Notes: generated from the letters alone by a model not told the origin. Positions 16,599 to 25,638 are shown, counted from the stretch's first letter. The stretch is 64,000 nucleotides of DNA from Dokdonia sp. 4H-3-7-5 (GCF_000212355.1 NC_015496.1:2698001-2762000); one strand, 5' to 3'. Numbers and translations: made by a program.

Positions 16599-18965
16599 TT
16601 ACCAAACTAATTCTCTTGAAACAGTTAATCCGGCACCTTCCGTAAACAAAATAACATCTTCGTTATCGTCATAAACGGTACAGTCTGCAATCATTTTCGT
16701 CTCCGTGTTTTCTTGAATTTTTATGTGTACGTAGTAACTTTTATTAGCTTGAATTTCTCCATACACCATCCCTTTCAAAGTCTGTAATGGCAGGCTATTA
16801 GCGCCATTATGATATTTTTGTACCCAAACCACCATTCCTTGATATTGAATATCTAAGAAGAATGCATTCAAACTCGTACTAGGGAACTGACCTTGATCTT
16901 CATAAGAAACCGCTGGAGCTTTACATTTTAATAATACCTGCGATTCATCCATCGCAATAACCTCCTCTATGCCTTGGTAAAATGCACCGTGGAATAACGA
17001 ACCATCTTTATAAAAAGTAGCTCCGTCTATTTTATTCTCAACTAGTTTTGGTGTTTTGAATGTTGGTTTTTCAGTACGCTTTCGCGAAAGCGTAACTGTA
17101 GCTCTATAATGATTGAGTGGTAGTTTTGCTCCTTTACTGTACACGCTTACTTCACAGACGATGGTGTCTACTGTTTTTAATTGTTCTTTCACTTTCGTGA
17201 AATACACCTCTTTTTCAGTCCCGTCAAAAACAATTCCTTTGAAAAGTTTTACATCTTCTATGCTTGCCAGTTTATAATCTGGAAATAGTTTCACACAAGA
17301 ATCTGCCATCCAAGCCGTAGCATTTACCATAGGTAATACAGGACTTCCCTGAATTACGTGATGTTGTAAAAACGCATTCTCTTTGAGACTCAAGTTTCTT
17401 TGAATCGTATGCGTTTTTAGATCTCCAGAAATATCTGAAATACCAGCTGGTAATGTACCGCCGATAATCACTTGAGATTGGTTATCATATGCTCCGTTTA
17501 ATTCTTGCACAAAACGAGCAGCGCCTCCAGGGTGATTTACTAGAGAAACACCAGCCTTTTCAAACATTTTTTGTAGCTCTGGACTTACCATTCCGCCTTC
17601 CCAAGCTCCCCAGTTTATTGCGGTAACTTTAGTGTTAGGGTGGTTTGTACTAAATAAATGTGCGGCGGTACTTAAAATTTCATTTGCCATTGCATAATCA
17701 GACTGCCCTACGTTTCCAAAAAAACCAGCAACAGAGGAGAACATAATGAGATGTTTCAATTCATTGATATTAACCATTTTTAGAAGGTTTAATAAACCGT
17801 CCAATTTCACGGAAGTGACATTGTCAAAAATTTCTTCTGTTTTATCTTGAATGAGTTTATCTGCCAGTCGGCCAGCACCGTGTATGATGCCTGTGATTTT
17901 ACCCCATTGCTTTTCAATCTTTAGCAATTCTGGCTTGATGGTTAAGTTTGTCACATCACCAGCTACATATACTGCATCTCCACCAGCTGCTTTGATTGTA
18001 GCAATAGTTTCTTCTATTTCTTTTTTGGCAACATATTTATTGAATAGACTATTTAATCCTTTAATAGAAACTTTCTCTCCGCTAGCTTTCAGATCCTGCA
18101 TAATCGCGTTCTTAAGCTTGGCAGGATTGTTTTCGGTTAACGCATACGCTGGCAATTCAAAATCTAAGGAAGATCTTCCCAACAAGATAAATTTAGTTTT
18201 AAAAGCTGCGTTCATCTCCTTGATACAGGTTGCCGTAACACCTCTACCGCCTCCAGCGACTAAGAAAACATCTTTATCTGTCACCGTTTGTTGGTAATCA
18301 TCTGTCGCAGCAACTTCATTAGGTGTAACCTTATAGGTCATTCTTCCTGTTTCATTAATGGCTACATCTACATAACGAACATCTGCATCGTGTAATTCTA
18401 AAAATAAATTCGTAGCAATTTCTTCTGGGGACAATTCAGGCTGAGCATCAATGGCTCTACAAAAAACAGGAGACCATTCTAAGTTCATACACTTAGTTAA
18501 TCCTGATAATCCGCCTGCGATGATAGAAATATCTGAACGTTTATCCATCCCAAATTTTCCATCTAAACGAGAAACCGTCATAAAGGCTGTGCGCTGTGTT
18601 TTGCTCGTTGTATTTAATGGAGCTTGTAAATGCTTTGCCAATAAGAATGTGGCTTTTAATAAGGTGCGTTCTATCGCAAAATGTTGTGTGAAATTATGAC
18701 CAGAAAAGGTGAAATGTGGGTGTAAATAAATAAAAGCGCCAATTTCATTGTTGGCTAAGATGGTATCTACAGCGTTCTTAATATTTTGATCGTTTATTTC
18801 GGCAATCGAAATTCCATCTTTAATGGACGTATTCTTTTTGATTGCGTTAAATTGAAGTACAATAACTTGATGTCCTTCGTTCTCTAATTTAGTTTTTACA
18901 GCAAGTGTCAAAGGACCTCCTTCATCTGTTATGACAACAGGTTTTAAAGAAGAAATATCTTGCAC
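16599..18965 (-). CDS. pfaA: PfaA C-terminal part: ketoreductase-dehydratase (in -1 frame to the upstream ORF)
   Basis: 788 residues are counted from a GTG at 18965, the only usable start codon in the frame. The frame is in fact open further up, through 19118, where it meets the A10 run of the upstream ORF. The KR has nucleotide-binding VAGGGRG (236-242), GIIHGAGRL, catalytic Ser411 region (IMFSSVAG) and Tyr424 (SDYAMAN), then INWGAWEGG. A PKS-type dehydratase follows with the HxxxGxxxxP motif at His536 (HVIQGSPVLP). The 49 residues upstream of the GTG contain SVPRKSIGLKFIPR, which resembles the linker that precedes the KR in one-piece PfaA proteins (from memory). No ribosome-binding site precedes the GTG. 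I read this as the distal half of pfaA, reached by -1 slippage. Confidence 0.9.
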   Translation of the reverse strand: MQDISSLKPVVITDEGGPLTLAVKTKLENEGHQVIVLQFNAIKKNTSIKDGISIAEINDQNIKNAVDTILANNEIGAFIYLHPHFTFSGHNFTQHFAIERTLLKATFLLAKHLQAPLNTTSKTQRTAFMTVSRLDGKFGMDKRSDISIIAGGLSGLTKCMNLEWSPVFCRAIDAQPELSPEEIATNLFLELHDADVRYVDVAINETGRMTYKVTPNEVAATDDYQQTVTDKDVFLVAGGGRGVTATCIKEMNAAFKTKFILLGRSSLDFELPAYALTENNPAKLKNAIMQDLKASGEKVSIKGLNSLFNKYVAKKEIEETIATIKAAGGDAVYVAGDVTNLTIKPELLKIEKQWGKITGIIHGAGRLADKLIQDKTEEIFDNVTSVKLDGLLNLLKMVNINELKHLIMFSSVAGFFGNVGQSDYAMANEILSTAAHLFSTNHPNTKVTAINWGAWEGGMVSPELQKMFEKAGVSLVNHPGGAARFVQELNGAYDNQSQVIIGGTLPAGISDISGDLKTHTIQRNLSLKENAFLQHHVIQGSPVLPMVNATAWMADSCVKLFPDYKLASIEDVKLFKGIVFDGTEKEVYFTKVKEQLKTVDTIVCEVSVYSKGAKLPLNHYRATVTLSRKRTEKPTFKTPKLVENKIDGATFYKDGSLFHGAFYQGIEEVIAMDESQVLLKCKAPAVSYEDQGQFPSTSLNAFFLDIQYQGMVVWVQKYHNGANSLPLQTLKGMVYGEIQANKSYYVHIKIQENTETKMIADCTVYDDNEDVILFTEGAGLTVSRELVW
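17075..17094. repeat. Full 20-bp palindrome inside the KR-DH coding region
   Basis: An exact TACGCTTTCGCGAAAGCGTA. It falls in the stretch between the ketoreductase and the end of the dehydratase domain, so the protein tolerates it. Confidence 0.9.
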
Positions 18966-19028
18966 GAAAACATCAACTCTAGGAATAAACTTTAAGCCAA
19001 TTGATTTTCTTGGTACACTATGAAAATT

Positions 19029-19074
19029 AGTAGGTAAGGAGAATTCTTGTTGTACTGTATTTTCCTTACCTACT
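19029..19074 (-). other. Perfect 12-bp inverted repeat downstream of the pfaA slippery run
   Basis: AGTAGGTAAGGA (19029-19040) and TCCTTACCTACT (19063-19074) are exact complements with a 22-nt loop. In the mRNA the stem begins 36 nt after the A10 run and 19 nt after the in-frame stop. It lies inside the -1-frame coding segment. The spacing is longer than the 5-9 nt usual for frameshift stimulators. Confidence 0.75.
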
Positions 19075-19093
19075 TTGTTGTTCTGATCTTGAG

Positions 19094-22000
19094 TTACGCT
19101 AGGCTCAGGCTTTTTTTTTTACTTGAAATACCAGCTTTTGCAGAGATGTAGTCAACAATTTCTTGTAAGGTTCTAAGCTCTGTTAAGTCGTTAGGGTTAA
19201 TGTCTGATAGCTTGTCAGATTGCTCTGTAATCGCTCCAAATATCTCCACACGTTTAATAGAATCGATCCCTAGATCTGCTTCCATATCCATGCTTAATTC
19301 TAACATCTCTGATGGATATCCTGTTTTATCTGCGACTACGCTTAACATCAAGTCTAGCATTTCTGAATTACCCTCGTTAGGAGCTGCTGTCTCAACAATA
19401 GGAGTAGAGAATAAATCGGTGCCAACAACTTCTGGAGAAGCTGTGACTGCTGTTTCAACTGTTGCAGCCGTTGTGCTTATTCCTGCTTTTACAGAGATAT
19501 AATCTACAATTTCTTGTAATGTTCTAAGCTCTGTTAAGTCGTTCGGATTGATGTCTGATAGTTTATCTGACTGTTCTGTGATTGCTCCAAATATTTCCAC
19601 ACGTTTTATAGAATCGATCCCGAGATCTGCTTCCATATCCATGCTTAGTTCTAGCATTTCTGCTGGATATCCCGTTTTATCTGCTACAACGCTTAACATA
19701 AGGTCTAGCATTTCTGAGTTGCTAGAAGTTGTTGTTGTCGTTTGTGCTGCAGGAGCGGCAACAGGAGCGGTAACAACCTCTTTTGCCCTTTGTGCAACTG
19801 GAGTTGCGGTTGTACGTATTCCTGCTTTTGCAGAGATATAATCTACAATCTCTTGCAGTGTTCTAAGCTCTGTTAAGTCATTAGGGTTGATGTCTGATAG
19901 TTTATCTGATTGCTCGGTAATCGCTCCAAAAATCTCCACACGTTTAATAGAATCGATCCCTAGATCTGCTTCCATATCCATGCTTAATTCTAACATCTCT
20001 GCAGGATATCCAGTTTTGTCAGCTACAACGCTTAACATAAGGTCTAGCATTTCCGAGTTTCCAGCGGTTGGTGTCGCTTGTGCTACTGGAACAGTAACAG
20101 GAGCTGCGACTACTTCCTTTATAGTTGGAGAAACTGGAGTTGCTGTTGTACTTATTCCTGCTTTTGCAGAGATATAGTTTACAATTTCTTGTAATGTTCT
20201 AAGCTCAGTTAAGTCATTAGGATTGATGTTTGAAAGCTTATCAGATTGCTCAGTAATTGCTCCAAAAATCTCCACACGTTTAATAGAATCGATGCCTAGA
20301 TCTGCTTCCATATCCATGCTTAGTTCTAACATTTCTGCAGGATATCCTGTTTTGTCTGCTACAACGCTTAGCATAAGATCTAGCATTTCTGAGTTACTAG
20401 TGGCAGGAGCAGCAGTTTCAGATACACTAGAAGGAGTAGGGGTTGCAACATTCTTTTCTACACTAGGCTGCACAGCAATAGGAGTCACAATCGGTTTTGT
20501 CACAGCAGCTTCAGGAGCTGGAGTGTCAATAGATAATGGAGCTGTAGGAGCTTCTAGAATATTTTCATCTGGGGCAAAGTTTCCAGATAATAAGTTTAGT
20601 AATTGTGCGGTTTGTTTATTTTGTTCCATCAAGATAGTTTGGAACATATCTAATGTTTTAGATTGATTCTCTTTGATGCCTTCTATGGCACTTTTAATAA
20701 CATCTACCATCATATCTTCTTCTGTTTCTTGGTCTGTAGGATCTTCTTCACTTGTGTATGTAGGAACTGCGTTTATCACTTCTGAGATAACTTCTATTTC
20801 CTTAATATCTTCTTCAGTTTTAATAATATCTGTGGCGCAACTTACTTTGAACCCGTTATTCAACACATCTTTATAGGCTTTTTGCGTTGCTGGACTCACA
20901 TAGTTATTCCCTGCAATTTTAACGGCTACTTTAGGCTCAGTTACAGGCTTCTTTTCTTGACGAGCATTGCGATCAATTGCATTTAATTTACACCCTAGTA
21001 CTTGTAGCTGTATTGCTGCTTCTCTGATTTGTAAGTCACTGTCTTTTGTTGCTTTTGCATTTGTAGTAACTACAAAATGCTCTTTGTCTGCCAGTATATC
21101 TTTTACCAGGTTTGTAAGAATAGACTTAGGTCCAAACTCAACAAAAACCCTCGCTCCTGCAGCATACATATTTTCGATCTCGCTCTTAAAGTCAACTGAA
21201 TTTAAAATATGCTGCCCTAAAATTTTCTTTATCTCACTTGGATCAGTTGGATAAGAATTTCCAGTAGAATTTGAGTATACCGGAATGGTAGGGCTAGTAA
21301 ATTCTATAGTCTCTATACTTTTTTCAAATGGTTTTTGAGCATGACCTACACAATCTGTGTGGAAGGCTGCAGAAACAGGTAATAAGATAGAGCGGTAATT
21401 TTTACTATCTAATAGTGTCTTAGCTTTAGTAATACCTTCTGTGGTTCCTCCTAATACTATTTGACTCGAAGAGTTGATATTGGCAATAGAAACATCTGGT
21501 ATAGCGGTAATCAAAGGTTCGATTTCTGAAGCCGAAGCTTTTACAGCTAGCATTGTACCCGCGTCACCACTTGTATTTTTACCTGCCATGGCATTTCCAC
21601 GTGCGATAGCAAGCGTCATATAATCATCTTGACTTATAACTCCAGAAGCACAAAGAGCTGTAAGTTCACCAAAACTATGTCCAGCGACCATATCACTTAT
21701 AAAACCGGCATCTTTGAATACATTGTAGTACCCTAAACTAATAGCCCCGATTGCGGGTTGTGCAAACTCAGTATTAGTAATGTTTTTTTCTAAAATAGCT
21801 TTATCCTCTTCTGTGAATACAGGTTTTGGATATATTTTATTTGCTAAATCATATCCTTTTTTGGCATCAAAATCTGCAATGGTTTGTTGTATCCTTTCAA
21901 AACTACTGGTAGCTTCTTTTGCCATGTTTGCATACTGCGAACCTTGACCTGAGAATAATGACGCAACTTTTGTAGTGCTTGAAATTCCATTAGGTCTAAA

Positions 22001-23713
22001 GAACACGCCTCTAGGGTGAGACCAAGCATTCTTATTGCTTTCTAATTGTTTGATTGCAATTTCTAGTTTTGATATACAATCAACTAGAGACTCGGCTACA
22101 AAGCCTAAACGAGCTTCACTTTGTTCTGCTGTGCCTTCCTTTGAAATTTCTTTTAAATTGTAAAATGCAGTGTTTCCTTCTTTGCTATTTAAGGAAGTAT
22201 GAGCATTTTTAAGAAGCGTTAATAAGTCTTCTGTATTCGCTCCTTTAATGTATATACTATGAAAAGATTGATGTATTCTATCTGTAAAAGAATTTTTCTT
22301 TTCATATTCCTCCATTGCAAAATGGACATTAACACCACCAAAGCCAAAAGCAGACAATCCCGCTCTACGAGGAACCCCATTTTTAAACCAAGGTCTTGTT
22401 TCTGAATTTACGTAAAAAGGAGAGTTTTCTATTCCAAATTTGTCATGCGGCTTTGTAACATTTATGGTGCCAGGTAAAACTTTATGATATAGCGCTAAGG
22501 CTGCTTTAATCATTCCGGCTGCACCTGCAGCAGCTTTGGTATGTCCTACTTGTGATTTTACAGAGCCTATCCCAATATTATTTTTTGTCGCATTGTTTTT
22601 ACCAAAAACCATTGACATAGACTCAAATTCTGCAGCATCACCAGCTCCAGTAGCAGTACCATGACCTTCTATTAGTCTTACGGTAGAGGCATCATAACCT
22701 GCTTCATCATAGGCGCGTTGCATAGCTAGCGCTTGTCCTTGTGGACGGGGAGCGTAAACCGATTTATAGCGACCGTCACTAGAAGAACCTACACCAGTAA
22801 GTAAACCATAAATTCTATCTCCATCACGCTCTGCATCTTCTAATCTTTTTAAGACAAGCATTCCTACACCTTCGCCTATTAACATACCATCAGAGTCTGT
22901 ATCAAATGGACGAATACTTCCCTTACGAGAGAATGCTGGCGTTTTAGAAAACGACATGTACATAAAAGGAGAATTGTCTGTATCGACCCCTCCTGTTAAC
23001 ATCATATCACATCTTCCTTCTATTAACTCAGAAACAGCCATTTTTACAGCTGAAAGCGAGGCGGCACAAGCAGCATCTACTACAGAGTTAATACCTCCTA
23101 GATCAAAACGATTTGTAATACGGCCAGAAATAACGTTACCTAACATACCTGGAAAAGAATTTTCATTCCATCCTATATATGCTTTCTTCATTTTATCTAC
23201 AATGTGAGGAATGTCTGTATCGCTTATTCCACTACTTCTCAAAGCAGCTTCCCAAATAGGAGCTTGTAATCTAGAAGTAAGTGGGGTAATCAATTTTTGT
23301 CCACCACCTACACCGAGAATTACTCCTGTTTTTTCTTTTAATAACGCTGTAAACTTATCAGATTCTCTACCATAACCCGCATCCTCAAATGCATCTCTAG
23401 CAGCTATTAAAGCTAGTAATTGAGAGGCATCTGTTACTTCCAAAATATTAGGAGGCAATCCAAATTCCATTGGATTAAAGTCTACATCGGGAATAAAACC
23501 ACCTTTTTTGCAGTATGTTTTATCTGCAACCATAGGATCTGCATCGTAATAATCTTCTATTTTCCAACGCGATGCAGGAACATCTACTATACTATCTTTT
23601 TGACTTATAATATTATTCCAAAACTGCTCTACATTTATTGCATCTGCAAACATAGCAGATAAGCCAATAATTGCTACAGGCGTTTTTTTGAGTGAACTAT
23701 TAATAGTGTCCAT
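19094..23713 (-). CDS. pfaA: PfaA N-terminal part: KS-MAT-4xACP
   Basis: 1539 residues to the in-frame stop. The KS (about 8-460) has Cys216 in VDAACAASL, EGHGTATGAGD and GSVKSQVGHTKAAAG. The malonyl/acyl transferase (about 580-890) has Ser680 in AGHSFGEL and the GQGSQYANM motif. After a Glu/Thr/Pro-rich linker come four acyl carrier domains, each with the LGIDSIK phosphopantetheine site, at Ser1143, 1255, 1368 and 1485. The ACPs are nearly identical and separated by Ala/Pro/Thr/Val linkers. Normal PfaA continues into KR and DH; here the frame ends in SSKKKSLSLA just after an A10 run and the rest lies in the -1 frame. It is preceded by 6 bases and the tetR gene, so it is co-transcribed with it. 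Confidence 0.95.
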   Translation of the reverse strand: MDTINSSLKKTPVAIIGLSAMFADAINVEQFWNNIISQKDSIVDVPASRWKIEDYYDADPMVADKTYCKKGGFIPDVDFNPMEFGLPPNILEVTDASQLLALIAARDAFEDAGYGRESDKFTALLKEKTGVILGVGGGQKLITPLTSRLQAPIWEAALRSSGISDTDIPHIVDKMKKAYIGWNENSFPGMLGNVISGRITNRFDLGGINSVVDAACAASLSAVKMAVSELIEGRCDMMLTGGVDTDNSPFMYMSFSKTPAFSRKGSIRPFDTDSDGMLIGEGVGMLVLKRLEDAERDGDRIYGLLTGVGSSSDGRYKSVYAPRPQGQALAMQRAYDEAGYDASTVRLIEGHGTATGAGDAAEFESMSMVFGKNNATKNNIGIGSVKSQVGHTKAAAGAAGMIKAALALYHKVLPGTINVTKPHDKFGIENSPFYVNSETRPWFKNGVPRRAGLSAFGFGGVNVHFAMEEYEKKNSFTDRIHQSFHSIYIKGANTEDLLTLLKNAHTSLNSKEGNTAFYNLKEISKEGTAEQSEARLGFVAESLVDCISKLEIAIKQLESNKNAWSHPRGVFFRPNGISSTTKVASLFSGQGSQYANMAKEATSSFERIQQTIADFDAKKGYDLANKIYPKPVFTEEDKAILEKNITNTEFAQPAIGAISLGYYNVFKDAGFISDMVAGHSFGELTALCASGVISQDDYMTLAIARGNAMAGKNTSGDAGTMLAVKASASEIEPLITAIPDVSIANINSSSQIVLGGTTEGITKAKTLLDSKNYRSILLPVSAAFHTDCVGHAQKPFEKSIETIEFTSPTIPVYSNSTGNSYPTDPSEIKKILGQHILNSVDFKSEIENMYAAGARVFVEFGPKSILTNLVKDILADKEHFVVTTNAKATKDSDLQIREAAIQLQVLGCKLNAIDRNARQEKKPVTEPKVAVKIAGNNYVSPATQKAYKDVLNNGFKVSCATDIIKTEEDIKEIEVISEVINAVPTYTSEEDPTDQETEEDMMVDVIKSAIEGIKENQSKTLDMFQTILMEQNKQTAQLLNLLSGNFAPDENILEAPTAPLSIDTPAPEAAVTKPIVTPIAVQPSVEKNVATPTPSSVSETAAPATSNSEMLDLMLSVVADKTGYPAEMLELSMDMEADLGIDSIKRVEIFGAITEQSDKLSNINPNDLTELRTLQEIVNYISAKAGISTTATPVSPTIKEVVAAPVTVPVAQATPTAGNSEMLDLMLSVVADKTGYPAEMLELSMDMEADLGIDSIKRVEIFGAITEQSDKLSDINPNDLTELRTLQEIVDYISAKAGIRTTATPVAQRAKEVVTAPVAAPAAQTTTTTSSNSEMLDLMLSVVADKTGYPAEMLELSMDMEADLGIDSIKRVEIFGAITEQSDKLSDINPNDLTELRTLQEIVDYISVKAGISTTAATVETAVTASPEVVGTDLFSTPIVETAAPNEGNSEMLDLMLSVVADKTGYPSEMLELSMDMEADLGIDSIKRVEIFGAITEQSDKLSDINPNDLTELRTLQEIVDYISAKAGISSKKKSLSLA
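19111..19120 (-). other. A10 slippery run joining the two halves of pfaA
   Basis: On the mRNA strand the 0-frame reads AGT AAA AAA AAA AGC CTG AGC CTA GCG TAA. The stop is 15 nt after the run. The -1 frame has TAA at 19121-19119, directly before the run, and is then open without interruption to 16599. So both frames can be linked only inside these ten A residues. A AAA AAA is a canonical -1 slippery heptamer in the correct phase. The joined product is 1534 + 837 = about 2371 residues. Confidence 0.85.
19130..20400 (-). repeat. Four tandem ACP-coding repeats
   Basis: The phosphopantetheine Ser codons lie at 20285-20287, 19949-19951, 19610-19612 and 19259-19261, giving periods of 336, 339 and 351 bp. 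The ~240-bp ACP parts are nearly identical in protein and DNA; the linkers vary. This is a natural substrate for unequal recombination. Confidence 0.9.
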
Positions 23714-23719
23714 ATTTTC

Positions 23720-24337
23720 TTATTCTATAGTTAAGTAAAGATGCTTTTGTTTTTCAACTTCCAAAAGACCTTTGTCAGTACATAATCCTCTCAAGTAAGC
23801 AACCATAATACCTTCGGTAAGTCTAGCTTTAGAAAAATGTTCTGATGGAAAGACTTTGTTGTTATTACATAATTTCAAAAGAGTTTGAACCGTAGCCATC
23901 GTAACTTCTGGGTCCAAGTCTTTCCTGAATAACCCATCTTTTACACCCCATTTAGATAAATAGAGTAACTCTCGAAAAGCAAACTCTGCATTCTTTTTAT
24001 AGGAGTCTTTTAATATACTAGGGTAATATTTAAGTACCTCTTTATAAAAGTTAGCGTTGCTGTAATCTGCTCTTTTTAAAATCTGTTGCTGAATCATACC
24101 CATTGCTTCAATAGCAGAGCTAGAGGTATTAATGATATCGTCATTTTTAGTTCTGATTCCTGCAAGATATTGCTCTACACAAGCTTGCATTAAATCAGTT
24201 TTGTCTATAAAGTGATTATAGATAGTACGCTTAGAGGTACTCAACTCCTTACTGATATCTGCCATGGTTACAGATTTTACTCCATTTTTTAAATATAGTT
24301 GAGTTGTTATCTCTATGATATGTTCCCTGGTAATCAT
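23720..24337 (-). CDS. TetR-family regulator of the pfa locus
   Basis: A 205-residue TetR-type protein. Residues about 4-50 form the HTH (REHIIEITTQLYLKNGVKSV, then SKELSTSKRTIYNHFIDK). The rest is a helical ligand-binding domain with no recognisable ligand signature. Its stop is 6 bases before the pfaA start, so it is the first gene of the pfa transcript. Upstream lies a strong inverted repeat (24361-24391) that also precedes the divergent phosphopantetheinyl transferase gene. The simplest model is autorepression plus control of both directions, possibly responding to an acyl or lipid signal. This is inference. Confidence 0.92.
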   Translation of the reverse strand: MITREHIIEITTQLYLKNGVKSVTMADISKELSTSKRTIYNHFIDKTDLMQACVEQYLAGIRTKNDDIINTSSSAIEAMGMIQQQILKRADYSNANFYKEVLKYYPSILKDSYKKNAEFAFRELLYLSKWGVKDGLFRKDLDPEVTMATVQTLLKLCNNNKVFPSEHFSKARLTEGIMVAYLRGLCTDKGLLEVEKQKHLYLTIE

Positions 24338-24360
24338 ATTGTTTTCCTAAATTTGACCAA

Positions 24361-24391
24361 GTGGTACCAAAAAAGTATTAGTTGGTACCAC
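24361..24391. promoter_or_regulatory. Predicted TetR operator in the pfa divergent promoter
   Basis: GTGGTACCAA (24361-24370) and TTGGTACCAC (24382-24391) are a perfect 10-bp inverted repeat with an 11-bp spacer. Each arm contains the palindrome TGGTACCA, and the centres are 21 bp apart, so it could hold two dimers on one face of the helix. It sits between the tetR and PPTase start codons. Confidence 0.7.
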
Positions 24392-24435
24392 AAAAAAAGG
24401 AATTATAAACGAGACTAATTGAGATTTTATCATAA

Positions 24436-25098
24436 ATGTTTTTCAACAATAATAAAATGGGAGAAATTTGGATCGTTAATTTTTCTAATAACAGTCAGCA
24501 ATTCATCGATGAGGAATTATTAAAAAATTTACCTGAGTCCACAGTCAATAGGGCATTAAGGTATCTCAATAAGGAAAGTTTCTTAAGCTTTATAACGGGA
24601 AGATTACTATTGAAAAAAGCAATTTCAGAAAGTGAATATTCAAGTTTTTCAATAGAAAATATCACGTATTCTGATAAGGGAAAACCAAGTTTCACTAATG
24701 TCAATTTTTCAATATCGCATAGTAATGGGTACGTAGTTTTAATTTTTGGTACCGTTTTTCAGGTGGGCATCGACATTGAGAAGAGGAAGGATATAGATTT
24801 AAAGTTATTTAAATATCTCTTCACGGATTTAGAGTGGAGCGATATTAAAGAAGATAATAATCCATTAGATAGATTCTATTGGTATTGGGTAAGGAAAGAA
24901 GCTTTACTCAAAGCAGTAGGTTGTAGTTTGAAGGAAATAAAGAAACTTTTCGTTTTTGAAAAACACGGTATCTATAATAACGAACGATTTTATTTTGAAG
25001 TCTTCAATTTTCATTCTGATTATAATGGTATAGTTGCAATGGAGAAAGAACTATTCCTAAAAGTTAGATGTGTTGAATTAGAAGAGTTATTAAATTAA
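24436..25098 (+). CDS. Sfp-type 4'-phosphopantetheinyl transferase (PfaE-like)
   Basis: A 220-residue enzyme that transfers phosphopantetheine from CoA to the Ser of acyl carrier domains. The family signatures are present: magnesium-binding GIDIEKR (about 110-116) and FYWYWVRKEALLKAVG (about 150-165), plus the upstream SISHSNGYVV CoA-site motif at about 92-101. The ATG at 24436 is used; another ATG at 24457 (MGEIW) is equally plausible, and no clear ribosome site decides. It is divergent from tetR-pfaA and shares the operator. It is the obvious activator of the four PfaA ACPs, the PfaE role in known systems. Confidence 0.92.
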   Translation: MFFNNNKMGEIWIVNFSNNSQQFIDEELLKNLPESTVNRALRYLNKESFLSFITGRLLLKKAISESEYSSFSIENITYSDKGKPSFTNVNFSISHSNGYVVLIFGTVFQVGIDIEKRKDIDLKLFKYLFTDLEWSDIKEDNNPLDRFYWYWVRKEALLKAVGCSLKEIKKLFVFEKHGIYNNERFYFEVFNFHSDYNGIVAMEKELFLKVRCVELEELLN

Positions 25099-25268
25099 TA
25101 TTTGTCTCAGAATTTTCAAAAGCTAGACGTCTCTATTTGGAAAGTTTAAATAAGTTACTTCATAGTTTAATCATTTAGAAGGCGTTAACTCTTGCAAGTT
25201 TAAATGTCTTAATCTTATTAATCAAGCTAGGCTTTCTTTTAATTTTAGGTAAAACTAAAACAACTAAC

Positions 25269-25409
25269 ATGAAATTAATAGGTAAATTATTCAGAATAGT
25301 TACAATCGCTCAATTAGGGTATTACACTTACGATTGGGTAAAAAATAAACGGTCTTTTAAAGAGAAATTTATTCCAAACTTGAGAAAAATTAAAAGAAAA
25401 TTAATATAG
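25269..25409 (+). CDS. Small hydrophobic/basic protein, 46 aa
   Basis: A short ORF that starts MKLIGKLFRIVTIAQLGYYT and ends in a Lys/Arg-rich tail. One weak hydrophobic stretch at the N-terminus suggests membrane association. Ten bases separate it from the next small ORF, and a strong terminator follows that one, which supports a small transcribed unit downstream of the PPTase gene. I do not recognise a family. Confidence 0.5.
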   Translation: MKLIGKLFRIVTIAQLGYYTYDWVKNKRSFKEKFIPNLRKIKRKLI

Positions 25410-25419
25410 CTTAATAATT

Positions 25420-25581
25420 ATGGATACTACAGATAGAGCGGCAAACATCGATAGTAAAGAGCATGGTGTTCATAAAGGAAAGCGCATAAATCAGTATAGA
25501 GATCAAAATGAGTATTCCACCAAAATTAAACGAGATGCTGGGGAATCTAGTAAAATTGGAAGTAAGACTTTATCCAACTAG
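25420..25581 (+). CDS. Small hydrophilic protein, 53 aa
   Basis: A short ORF starting MDTTDRAANIDSKEHGVHKG, rich in Lys, Ser and Asp, with no signal peptide or Cys. It lies between another small ORF and a 19-bp-stem terminator at 25639-25683. Function unknown; coding status is moderately supported by context only. Confidence 0.45.
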   Translation: MDTTDRAANIDSKEHGVHKGKRINQYRDQNEYSTKIKRDAGESSKIGSKTLSN

Positions 25582-25638
25582 GAAAATGCTGTACACTAAA
25601 AAAATCATAAGGTATCAGAACAAAAATTAAAATAATAA

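Noticed and set aside
19200-20666. Four repeated plus-strand ORFs opposite the ACP region, looking like a tandem gene family
   Set aside because: They are antisense shadows of the near-identical ACP repeats; the minus-strand frame has all the ACP motifs.
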